A DNA stretch of 64,000 bases from Leuctra nigra (Eukaryota > Arthropoda > Insecta > Plecoptera > Leuctridae). Within the stretch, counting starts at the first letter, position 1. Each line of letters begins with the position of its first letter. Below the pieces are notes generated by a model. The model ran no database searches. It was not told where the DNA came from and saw only the letters and a program-made list of their open reading frames with translations. The DNA lies in NCBI GenBank assembly GCA_934045905.1, contig OW203764.1:682001-746000 (forward strand), given 5' to 3'. The position numbers and the translations under genes were made by a program. Shown here piece by piece: positions 10,462 through 21,200 of this stretch.

Positions 10462-11817
10462 CAGTGCCGGACTGGCTCGTCAGGGGCCTCGGCGGCTATT
10501 GTAATTATTTAAAAGTTTTTTGGAGAAAGCAGCCCACCAGCCTGCCCCGCAGGGCGAATTTTGAATTTTTATAACTTTAAAATGGAGTGTAAAAACAATT
10601 TGGTGATTTTAAAAGTTCATTTTTTCACAAGAAAAACGTAACAGATACGCCTGCCAATAATGCCCCGCAGGGCGTTTTTTGATTTTCTGTAATTCTTAAA
10701 ATGATTTTGGGATTATGAAAACTTGTATTTTTTCAGAATGTGGCTAACAGAAAGTGAAGTTAAATGTACCCAAATTCTGCCCTGCAGGGATTATTTTCAA
10801 TTTCAATCACATTTAAAACGATTTTTTTGCGATTATAAAAACGTGTATTATTTTGAGCGAAGAAGCTAACAACGAATTGAAATTAAAGAATGGACCCAGC
10901 CTGCCCCGCAGGGCGATTTTTGATCATTTGTATTTATTAAAGCGATTTTGGGATCTAAAAATGTGGATTTGGATCCAAATGTCAAACATAAACTTAATGG
11001 AAAATGAAAATAATGGAAGATGTGACAAACCTGCCCCTCAGGGCGCTTTTTGGATTTTTGTTACTTTCCAAAAGATTTTGGGATTGTAAAATCGTGAATT
11101 TTACTTCAAAATGCCCAAATATAAGAGGCCCCCGCCAGCCCGGCAGGGCGCTTTTGAACTTTTATCATTTTTAATTTGATTTTGGGATTGTAAAAATGTT
11201 TAGGTATTTTGCTGCATAATGCCTAACACAAAGTTAATGAAGACAAATTTCGCCTGCTGAACGCTTCTCATATTTTGTAGTAATTTAATAGTTTTGGGAT
11301 GTAAAAATGAGTATTGGTTGGGCTGCAAAATGTACAACAAAAACATAAATATAATATTAAATGAATGTCCATACTAAGAGGCCCCCAGACTGGCAAGCAG
11401 GACGTTTTTTTTTAGATTTTTGTAATTTTCAATTGATTTTGGAATTGCAAAATCGTATACCTAAATGGCTTCAAAATGCTCAACATGCTGTTATTGGAAG
11501 AAACATTTAAATAGAAGAGGCCCCCAACCTGCCCCGAAGAGTGCTTTTCGAATATTTGTAATTTTTAAATCGTTTTTGTGAATTAAAAATGTTTATTTTG
11601 CTGCGAAATGTTCACCATAAAGTTAATGGAAGATGGGTTTACATAGAAGAGGCCCCCAACCTGCCACGCAGGGCGCATTTTTACTTCCATGGTATCTTTA
11701 AATGGATTTTTTGATGATAAAATTTAAAAATGTATGTTATACACAATCTAGGGGCCTCAATAGCCAGGGGCCTCGGCGGCGATCGCCGCCTAGCCGCCAG
11801 GGGCCAGTCCGGCCCTG
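10462..11817. mobile_element. Non-autonomous hAT-like element with internal degenerate repeats, 1356 bp
   Basis: The left terminus CAGTGCCGGACTGGC (10462) and the reverse complement of the right terminus, CAGGGCCGGACTGGC (ending at 11817), match at 14 of 15 positions. Perfect 8-bp direct repeats TGCGTGTA flank the element at 10454-10461 and 11818-11825. GGGGCCTCGGCGGC follows the left terminus and recurs in the right subterminal region, where GGCGATCGCC forms a small palindrome. The interior is about ten diverged units of roughly 110-135 bp, each marked by a CCTGCCCCGCAGGGCG-like word and an AT-rich tail such as GATTTTGGGATTNTAAAA (near 10549, 10663, 10779, 10897, 11031, 11137, 11257, 11393, 11525 and 11657). 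No transposase is encoded. Confidence 0.9.
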
Positions 11818-11825
11818 TGCGTGTA

Positions 11826-12125
11826 TGCAATACTTTCTTACTCTTCCGATATTTGCCCATTCGGACTGAAAAATCAAAATTCATTCCATCAAAAATCTTT
11901 TCCTACGAAGTGACGATTGTCTTAAGAATCTAATAGAGCAGTTGATTTATGTCCATTCAAACCACAATGCTCAGCAACTTGTAGTTTTCTGCACGCGACA
12001 CAAGTTATTATTTGCAAGAGTTTTCTTACTTGCGCAGTTGTGCAGAATCTGAATGTCTCGTGCTATAGGGCTGTATTACATCGATAGGCAATGTGTATTT
12101 AATGTCCGTGGAGGCGCTCGGGCTG
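11826..12125. other. Unique DNA between hAT-like element and 95-bp array
   Basis: About 300 bp of AT-rich sequence, becoming more GC-rich towards the array. No exon, promoter or mobile-element end is recognised. Confidence 0.4.
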
Positions 12126-13170
12126 TGACGTCACATGGGAACTATCCCTGCAACACGAGGAGAGATTCGAACCCGGACGTTTTGTTTACCGACGCCTCGC
12201 CAGCTGGACGCTGGTCGTCGCGACGTCACCTGGGAACTATCCCTGCATCACGAGGAGAGATTCGAACCCGGACGTTTTGTTTACCGACGCCTCGCCAGCT
12301 GGACGCTGGTCGTCGTGACGTCACATGGGAACTATCCCTGCAACACGAGGAGAGATTCGAACCCGGACGTTTTGTTTACCGACGCCTCGCCAGCTGGACG
12401 CTGGTCGTCGTGACGTCACATGGGAACTATCCCTGCAACACGAGGAGAGATTCGAACCCGGACGTTTTGTTTACCGACGCCTCGCCAGCTGGACGCTGGT
12501 CGTCGCGACGTCACCTGGGAACTATCCCTGCAACACGAGGAGAGATTCGAACCCGGACGTTTTGTTTACCGACGCCTCGCCAGCTGGACGCTGGTCGTCG
12601 CGACGTCACCTGGGAACTATCCCTGCAACACGAGGAGAGATTCGCACCCGGACGTTTTGTTTACCGACGCCTCGCCAGCTGGACGCTGGTCGTCGTGACG
12701 TCACATGGGAACTATCCCTGCAACACGAGGAGAGATTCGAACCCGGACGTTTTGTTTACCGACGCCTCGCCAGCTGGACGCTGGTCGTCGTGACGTCACA
12801 TGGGAACTATCCCTGCAACACGAGGAGAGATTCGAACCCGGACGTTTTGTTTACCGACGCCTCGCCAGCTGGACGCTGGTCGTCGCGACGTCACCTGGGA
12901 ACTATCCCTGCATCACGAGGAGAGATTCGAACCCGGACGTTTTGTTTACCGACGCCTCGCCAGCTGGACGCTGGTCGTCGTGACGTCACATGGGAACTAT
13001 CCCTGCAACACGAGGAGAGATTCGAACCCGGACGTTTTGTTTACCGACGCCTCGCCAGCTGGACGCTGGTCGTCGTGACGTCACATGGGAACTATCCCTG
13101 CAACACGAGGAGAGATTCGAACCCGGACGTTTTGTTTACCGACGCCTCGCCAGCTGGACGCTGGTCGTCG
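12126..13170. repeat. 95-bp tandem array, exactly 11 units, with B-box-like and CRE-like motifs
   Basis: Eleven contiguous units of exactly 95 bp. On the minus strand each carries GGGTTCGAATCT, close to the internal Pol III B box of tRNA genes (plus-strand AGATTCGAACCC at 12163 and every 95 bp to 13113). The unit at 12638 has a C in place of the central A. Units begin either TGACGTCACATGGG (perfect CRE palindrome TGACGTCA) or CGACGTCACCTGGG; the two changes travel together. Units 1-4 and 8-11 share the same variant order. The array abuts tRNA-like sequence at 13212-13316, so it probably grew from the B-box part of a minus-strand tRNA-derived element (inference). The plus strand is open in all frames only because the unit lacks stops. 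Confidence 0.97.
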
Positions 13171-13211
13171 CGGTCTCTTGGATGTTGAAATGCCACCGAG
13201 TGTGAAAACAT

Positions 13212-13316
13212 CCGGGCGAGAGCGCTACCCACTGAGCCACCCGACCAGGTGCGACGAGTAGCTCAGTGGCTCTCGCCCGGCAAGTTACATATCCAGGGTT
13301 CGAGCCCCGGTTCGGC
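13212..13316. mobile_element. tRNA-derived (SINE-like) sequences, head to head
   Basis: On +, TAGCTCAGTGG (13259-13269) fits the Pol III A box and GGTTCGAGCCC (13297-13307) fits the B box, spaced somewhat closer than in a true tRNA gene. On -, the reverse complement of 13212-13250 contains GGTGGCTCAGTGGGTAGCGC, again an A box, and the nearest B-box-like word lies about 100 bp further on, in the 95-bp array. The two halves form a palindrome with 11-bp perfect arms, CCGGGCGAGAG (13212-13222) and CTCTCGCCCGG (13270-13280). Acceptor and D stems do not pair properly, so this is a tRNA-related retroposon fragment rather than a tRNA gene. Confidence 0.55.
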
Positions 13317-13399
13317 AGATCATCATGTCATCTCATCCTGACTTCACTAGAAGTTTTCATAAAGGCATCTCAAAGTCATTGGAGTTATATTTATAATCT

Positions 13400-13537
13400 A
13401 AAGCCCGGTATTTCCAAAGTTAAATTGTGCTGGATTAACTAACTTTTGGATTAAATTCAACTGTTTCACTCATTTTGAGGTATCTGATTGGCTGCGCCGC
13501 CAATTTAGTCCTATCAGACACACTTGAGTATACCGGC
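13400..13537. mobile_element. Small MITE, GGGCCGGTAT-ended family
   Basis: The segment starts near GCCCGGTATTTCCAAAG and ends GAGTATACCGGCCCT, giving imperfect inverted ends. Its right half (TTGGCTG, then CAATTTAGTCCTA) matches in order the element at 53577-53696 (GTTGCCATG, then CAATATAGTCCTAATCA), which also has GGGCCGGT/ACTGGTCC ends. No clear target duplication could be fixed, so the exact limits are uncertain. Confidence 0.45.
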
Positions 13538-13740
13538 CCTGCATGAAAAGCGGTATTGACTTGTTTGTTGACACGTCGCATCGAGTCTTGAAACACGTAG
13601 ACAATGTTGCGAGTGTAAGTGACACGAGCGAGTGAATCAGCTAACTGAACCAGTCATTGAGACTAACACACTTCCCAGTCCCGAAACAGCGAATCTCGAG
13701 CGATCTGATTGCATTGCCAATCAGACCAGAGCCGACCATC

Positions 13741-14922
13741 AGCTTCACATTGCATTGCATTACATGAAGAAGAGCCAAGCCCAATGCAGACCATCAGACG
13801 TCTTGTAGAAGCTCAATGCAGACCATTAGACGTCTTGTAGAAGCTCAATGCAGACCATCAGACGTCTTGTAGAAGCTCAATGCAGACCATCAGACGTCTT
13901 GTAGAAGCTCAATGCAGACCATTAGACGTCTTGTAGAAGCCCAATGCAGACCATCAGACGTCTTGTAGAAGCTCAATGCAGACCATCAGACGTCTTGTAG
14001 AAGCTCAATGCAGACCATTAGACGTCTTGTAGAAGCCCAATGCAGACCATCAGACGTCTTGTAGAAGCTCAATGCAGACCATTAGACGTCTTGTAGAAGC
14101 CTAATGCAGACCATCAGACGTCTTGTAGAAGCTCAATGCAGACCATCAGACGTCTTGTAGAAGCTTAATGCAGACCATCAGACGGCTTGTAGAAGCTCAA
14201 TGCAGACCATTAGACGTCTTGTAGAAGCCCAATGCAGACCATCAGACGTCTTGTAGAAGCTCAATGCAGACCATCAGACGTCTTGTAGAAGCTCAATGCA
14301 GACCATTAGACGTCTTGTAGAAGCCCAATGCAGACCATCAGACGTCTTGTAGAAGCTCAATGCAGACCATTAGACGTCTTGTAGAAGCCTAATGCAGACC
14401 ATCAGACGTCTTGTAGAAGCTCAATGCAGACCATCAGACGTCTTGTAGAAGCTTAATGCAGACCATCAGACGGCTTGTAGAAGCTCAATGCAGACCATCA
14501 GACGTCTTGTAGAAGCTCAATGCAGACCATTAGACGTCTTGTAGAAGCCCAATGCAGACCATCAGACGTCTTGTAGAAGCTCAATGCAGACCATCAGACG
14601 TCTTGTAGAAGCTCAATGCAGACCATCCAGACGTCTTGTAGAAGCTCAATGCAGACCATCAGCTTCACATTGCATTGCATTACATGAAGAAGAGCCAAGC
14701 TAGACGTCTTGTAGAAGATCAATGCAGACGTCATGTAGAAGCTCAATGCAGACCATCAGACGGCTTGTAGAAGCTCAATGCCGACCATTAGACGTCTTGT
14801 AGAAGCTCAATGCCGACCATCAGACGTCTTGTAGAAGCTCAATGCAGACCATCAGCTTCACATTGCATTGCATTACATGAAGAAGAGCCAAGCTAGACGT
14901 CTTGTAGAAGCTCAATGCAGTT
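13741..14922. repeat. 32-bp minisatellite with three copies of a 40-bp cassette
   Basis: The main run, about 27 units of 32 bp, covers 13781-14660. Each unit includes the palindrome AGACGTCT in the context CATCAGACGTCTTGTAGAAG. Variants affect CATCAG/CATTAG, the linker GCTCAA/GCCCAA/GCCTAA/GCTTAA, and ACGTCT/ACGGCT. One unit (near 14623) is 33 bp. A 40-bp non-repeat cassette starting AGCTTCACATTGCATTGCAT and ending GAGCCAAGC occurs at 13741, 14661 and 14854, bracketing the array and a short second run. The order of variants in the 288 bp from 13941 is repeated from 14229. Confidence 0.95.
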
Positions 14923-15297
14923 GGAGTCAATAGATTACAAAACGAGGGGTTTGACGAATTCCGCAAAACGTGGCAATTATATTGTACTCTATTAGAATAA
15001 GCGCTCATTATGTTTTAAAATGTTTTTGTGTTGTACTTAGAAAGTAAGCGCGGGCCCCCCTCCACCCTCCCCCCCTGAAGTATCAAGGTTTAGCTTGTTT
15101 TTGACACTATTCTTAAAGTCGATTTAACAGTAATACAGAATACAACTCACCTGCGAGTCAAATATCAACTGTGATTGACGACGTGAAAACATCCGAACCG
15201 GAAAGAGATTCTCGCGGAACTGAGTTTTGATTCGCTTCTATTCTGTTAATAATGGGTGATCGCTGAGATATCTGCTGAATGACTGACGGGATGTGCA
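14923..15297. other. Unique spacer before the satellite
   Basis: About 375 bp without a recognisable gene. A C-rich stretch occurs at 15054-15075. The satellite begins abruptly at CTGCAGCACGTGG near 15298. Confidence 0.5.
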
Positions 15298-18200
15298 ACT
15301 GCAGCACGTGGATGCATTAAGTCGGCACTTAGCGAGCCACAAGTGTCCCAGCCCAGGTGTTTGTGCGCGACAATGTGATGAGCTGTCGAACACTCAGTGC
15401 ATCCAACATTAGAACACCACTCCTGCAGCATGTGGATGCATTGAGTCGGCACTTAGCGAGCCACAAGTGTCCCAGCCCAGGTGTTTGTGCGCGACAATGT
15501 GATGAGCTGTCGAACACTCAGTGCATCCAACATTAGAACACCACTCCTGCAGCATGTGGATGCATTGAGTCGGCACTTAGCGAGCCACAAGTGTCCCAGC
15601 CCAGGTGTTTGTGCGCGACAATGTGATGAGCTGTCGAACACTCAGTGCATCCAACATTAGAACACCACTCCTGCAGCATGTGGATGCATTGAGTCGGCAC
15701 TTAGCGAGCCACAAGTGTCCCAGCCCAGGTGTTTGTGCGCGACAATGTGATGAGCTGTCGAACACTCAGTGCATCCAACATTAGAACACCACTCCTGCAG
15801 CATGTGGATGCATTGAGTCGGCACTTAGCGAGCCACAAGTGTCCCAGCCCAGGTGTTTGTGCGCGACAATGTGATGAGCTGTCGAACACTCAGTGCATCC
15901 AACATTAGAACACCACTCCTGCAGCACGTGGATGCATTGAGTCGGCACTTAGCGAGCCACAAGTGTCCCAGCCCAGGTGTTTGTGCGCGACAATGTGATG
16001 AGCTGTCGAACACTCAGTGCATCCAACATTAGAACACCACTCCTGCAGCGTGTGGATGCATTGAGTCGGCACTTAGCGAGCCACAAGTGTCCCAGCCCAG
16101 GTGTTTGTGCGCGACAATGTGATGAGCTGTCGAACACTCAGTGCATCCAACATTAGAACACCACTCCTGCTGCATGTGGATGCATTGAGTCGGCACTTAG
16201 CGAGCCACAAGTGTCCCAGCCCAGGTGTTTGTGCGCGACAATGTGATGAGCTGTCGAACACTCAGTGCATCCAACATTAGAACACCACTCCTGCAGCATG
16301 TGGATGCATTGAGTCGGCACTTAGCGAGCCACAAGTGTCCCAGCCCAGGTGTTTGTGCGCGACAATGTGATGAGCTGTCGAACACTCAGTGCATCCAACA
16401 TTAGAACACCACTCCTGCAGCGTGTGGATGCATTGAGTCGGCACTTAGCGAGCCACAAGTGTCCCAGCCCAGGTGTTTGTGCGCGACAATGTGATGAGCT
16501 GTCGAACACTCAGTGCATCCAACATTAGAACACCACTCCTGCAGCATGTGGATGCATTGAGTCGGCACTTAGCGAGCCACAAGTGTCCCAGCCCAGGTGT
16601 TTGTGCGCGACAATGTGATGAGCTGTCGAACACTCAGTGCATCCAACATTAGAACACCACTCCTGCAGCATGTGGATGCATTGAGTCGGCACTTAGCGAG
16701 CCACAAGTGTCCCAGCCCAGGTGTTTGTGCGCGACAATGTGATGAGCTGTCGAACACTCAGTGCATCCAACATTAGAACACCACTCCTGCAGCATGTGGA
16801 TGCATTGAGTCGGCACTTAGCGAGCCACAAGTGTCCGAGCCCAGGTGTTTGTGCGCGACAATGTGATGAGCTGTCGAACACTCAGTGCATCCAACATTAG
16901 AACACCACTCCTGCAGCATGTGGATGCATTGAGTCGGCACTTAGCGAGCCACAAGTGTCCCAGCCCAGGTGTTTGTGCGCGACAATGTGATGAGCTGTCG
17001 AACACTCAGTGCATCCAACATTAGAACACCACTCCTGCAGCATGTGGATGCATTGAGTCGGCACTTAGCGAGCCACAAGTGTCCCAGCCCAGGTGTTTGT
17101 GCGCGACAATGTGATGAGCTGTCGAACACTCAGTGCATCCAACATTAGAACACCACTCCTGCAGCATGTGGATGCATTGAGTCGGCACTTAGCGAGCCAC
17201 AAGTGTCCCAGCCCAGGTGTTTGTGCGCGACAATGTGATGAGCTGTCGAACACTCAGTGCATCCAACATTAGAACACCACTCCTGCAGCATGTGGATGCA
17301 TTGAGTCGGCACTTAGCGAGCCACAAGTGTCCCAGCCCAGGTGTTTGTGCGCGACAATGTGATGAGCTGTCGAACACTCAGTGCATCCAACATTAGAACA
17401 CCACTCCTGCAGCACGTGGATGCATTGAGTCGGCACTTAGCGAGCCACAAGTGTCCCAGCCCAGGTGTTTGTGCGCGACAATGTGATGAGCTGTCGAACA
17501 CTCAGTGCATCCAACATTAGAACACCACTCCTGCAGCGTGTGGATGCATTGAGTCGGCACTTAGCGAGCCACAAGTGTCTCAGCCCAGGTGTTTGTGCGC
17601 GACAATGTGATGAGCTGTCGAACACTCAGTGCATCCAACATTAGAACACCACTCCTGCAGCATGTGGATGCATTGAGTCGGCACTTAGCGAGCCACAAGT
17701 GTCCCAGCCCAGGTGTTTGTGCGCGACAATGTGATGAGCTGTCGAACACTCAGTGCATCCAACATTAGAACACCACTCCTGCAGCATGTGGATGCATTGA
17801 GTCGGCACTTAGCGAGCCACAAGTGTCCCAGCCCAGGTGTTTGTGCGCGACAATGTGATGAGCTGTCGAACACTCAGTGCATCCAACATTAGAACACCAC
17901 TCCTGCAGCATGTGGATGCATTGAGTCGGCACTTAGCGAGCCACAAGTGTCCCAGCCCAGGTGTTTGTGCGCGACAATGTGATGAGCTGTCGAACACTCA
18001 GTGCATCCAACATTAGAACACCACTCCTGCAGCATGTGGATGCATTGAGTCGGCACTTAGCGAGCCACAAGTGTCCCAGCCCAGGTGTTTGTGCGCGACA
18101 ATGTGATGAGCTGTCGAACACTCAGTGCATCCAACATTAGAACACCACTCCTGCAGCGTGTGGATGCATTGAGTCGGCACTTAGCGAGCCACAAGTGTCT

Positions 18201-21200
18201 CAGCCCAGGTGTTTGTGCGCGACAATGTGATGAGCTGTCGAACACTCAGTGCATCCAACATTAGAACACCACTCCTGCAGCATGTGGATGCATTGAGTCG
18301 GCACTTAGCGAGCCACAAGTGTCCCAGCCCAGGTGTTTGTGCGCGACAATGTGATGAGCTGTCGAACACTCAGTGCATCCAACATTAGAACACCACTCCT
18401 GCAGCATGTGGATGCATTGAGTCGGCACTTAGCGAGCCACAAGTGTCCCAGCCCAGGTATTTGTGCGCGACAATGTGATGAGCTGTCGAACACTCAGTGC
18501 ATCCAACATTAGAACACCACTCCTGCAGCATGTGGATGCATTGAGTCGGCACTTAGCGAGCCACAAGTGTCCCAGCCCAGGTGTTTGTGCGCGACAATGT
18601 GATGAGCTGTCGAACACTCAGTGCATCCAACATTAGAACACCACTCCTGCAGCATGTGGATGCATTGAGTCGGCACTTAGCGAGCCACAAGTGTCCCAGC
18701 CCAGGTGTTTGTGCGCGACAATGTGATGAGCTGTCGAACACTCAGTGCATCCAACATTAGAACACCACTCCTGCAGCATGTGGATGCATTGAGTCGGCAC
18801 TTAGCGAGCCACAAGTGTCCCAGCCCAGGTGTTTGTGCGCGACAATGTGATGAGCTGTCGAACACTCAGTGCATCCAACATTAGAACACCACTCCTGCAG
18901 CGTGTGGATGCATTGAGTCGGCACTTAGCGAGCCACAAGTGTCCGAGGCCAGGTGTTTGTGCGCGACAATGTGATGAGCTGTCGAACACTCAGTGCATCC
19001 AACATTAGAACACCACTCCTGCAGCACGTGGATGCATTGAGTCGGCACTTAGCGAGCCACAAGTGTCCCAGCCCAGGTGTTTGTGCGCGACAATGTGATG
19101 AGCTGTCGAACACTCAGTGCATCCAACATTAGAACACCACTCCTGCAGCATGTGGATGCATTGAGTCGGCACTTAGCGAGCCACAAGTGTCCCAGCCCAG
19201 GTGTTTGTGCGCGACAATGTGATGAGCTGTCGAACACTCAGTGCATCCAACATTAGAACACCACTCCTGCAGCACGTGGATGCATTGAGTCGGCACTTAG
19301 CGAGCCACAAGTGTCCCAGCCCAGGTGTTTGTGCGCGACAATGTGATGAGCTGTCGAACACTCAGTGCATCCAACATTAGAACACCACTCCTGCAGCACG
19401 TGGATGCATTGAGTCGGCACTTAGCGAGCCACAAGTGTCCCAGCCCAGGTGTTTGTGCGCGACAATGTGATGAGCTGTCGAACACTCAGTGCATCCAACA
19501 TTAGAACACCACTCCTGCAGCATGTGGATGCATTGAGTCGGCACTTAGCGAGCCACAAGTGTCCCAGCCCAGGTGTTTGTGCGCGACAATGTGATGAGCT
19601 GTCGAACACTCAGTGCATCCAACATTAGAACACCACTCCTGCAGCATGTGGATGCATTGAGTCGGCACTTAGCGAGCCACAAGTGTCCCAGCCCAGGTGT
19701 TTGTGCGCGACAATGTGATGAGCTGTCGAACACTCAGTGCATCCAACATTAGAACACCACTCCTGCAGCGTGTGGATGCATTGAGTCGGCACTTAGCGAG
19801 CCACAAGTGTCCCAGCCCAGGTGTTTGTGCGCGACAATGTGATGAGCTGTCGAACACTCAGTGCATCCAACATTAGAACACCACTCCTGCAGCGTGTGGA
19901 TGCATTGAGTCGGCACTTAGCGAGCCACAAGTGTCCCAGCCCAGGTGTTTGTGCGCGACAATGTGATGAGCTGTCGAACACTCAGTGCATCCAACATTAG
20001 AACACCACTCCTGCAGCATGTGGATGCATTGAGTCGGCACTTAGCGAGCCACAAGTGTCCGAGCCCAGGTGTTTGTGCGCGACAATGTGATGAGCTGTCG
20101 AACACTCAGTGCATCCAACATTAGAACACCACTCCTGCAGCATCTGGATGCATTGAGTCGGCACTTAGCGAGCCACAAGTGTCCGAGCCCAGGTGTTTGT
20201 GCGCGACAATGTGATGAGCTGTCGAACACTCAGTGCATCCAACATTAGAACACCACTCCTGCAGCATGTGGATGCATTGAGTCGGCACTTAGCGAGCCAC
20301 AAGTGTCCCAGCCCAGGTGTTTGTGCGCGACAATGTGATGAGCTGTCGAACACTCAGTGCATCCAACATTAGAACACCACTCCTGCAGCGTGTGGATGCA
20401 TTGAGTCGGCACTTAGCGAGCCACAAGTGTCCCAGCCCAGGTGTTTGTGCGCGACAATGTGATGAGCTGTCGAACACTCAGTGCATCCAACATTAGAACA
20501 CCACTCCTGCAGCGTGTGGATGCATTGAGTCGGCACTTAGCGAGCCACAAGTGTCCCAGCCCAGGTGTTTGTGCGCGACAATGTGATGAGCTGTCGAACA
20601 CTCAGTGCATCCAACATTAGAACACCACTCCTGCAGCGTGTGGATGCATTGAGTCGGCACTTAGCGAGCCACAAGTGTCCCAGCCCAGGTGTTTGTGCGC
20701 GACAATGTGATGAGCTGTCGAACACTCAGTGCATCCAACATTAGAACACCACTCCTGCAGCATGTGGATGCATTGAGTCGGCACTTAGCGAGCCACAAGT
20801 GTCCGAGCCCAGGTGTTTGTGCGCGACAATGTGATGAGCTGTCGAACACTCAGTGCATCCAACATTAGAACACCACTCCTGCAGCATGTGGATGCATTGA
20901 GTCGGCACTTAGCGAGCCACAAGTGTCCCAGCCCAGGTGTTTGTGCGCGACAATGTGATGAGCTGTCGAACACTCAGTGCATCCAACATTAGAACACCAC
21001 TCCTGCAGCATGTGGATGCATTGAGTCGGCACTTAGCGAGCCACAAGTGTCCGAGCCCAGGTGTTTGTGCGCGACAATGTGATGAGCTGTCGAACACTCA
21101 GTGCATCCAACATTAGAACACCACTCCTGCAGCACGTGGATGCATTGAGTCGGCACTTAGCGAGCCACAAGTGTCCCAGCCCAGGTGTTTGTGCGCGACA

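Noticed and set aside
12053..13205. Plus-strand frames of up to 287 codons over the 95-bp array
   Set aside because: They exist only because the unit lacks plus-strand stops; all three frames are open and there is no unique coding sequence.
13249..13316. Functional tRNA gene on +
   Set aside because: A and B boxes are present but too close, and acceptor and D stems do not pair; it fits a SINE-type relic better. A tRNAscan run would settle this.
15180..15200. Word GTGAAAACATCCG shared with 13202-13214
   Set aside because: A single 13-bp match without further similarity is not enough to claim a repeat.
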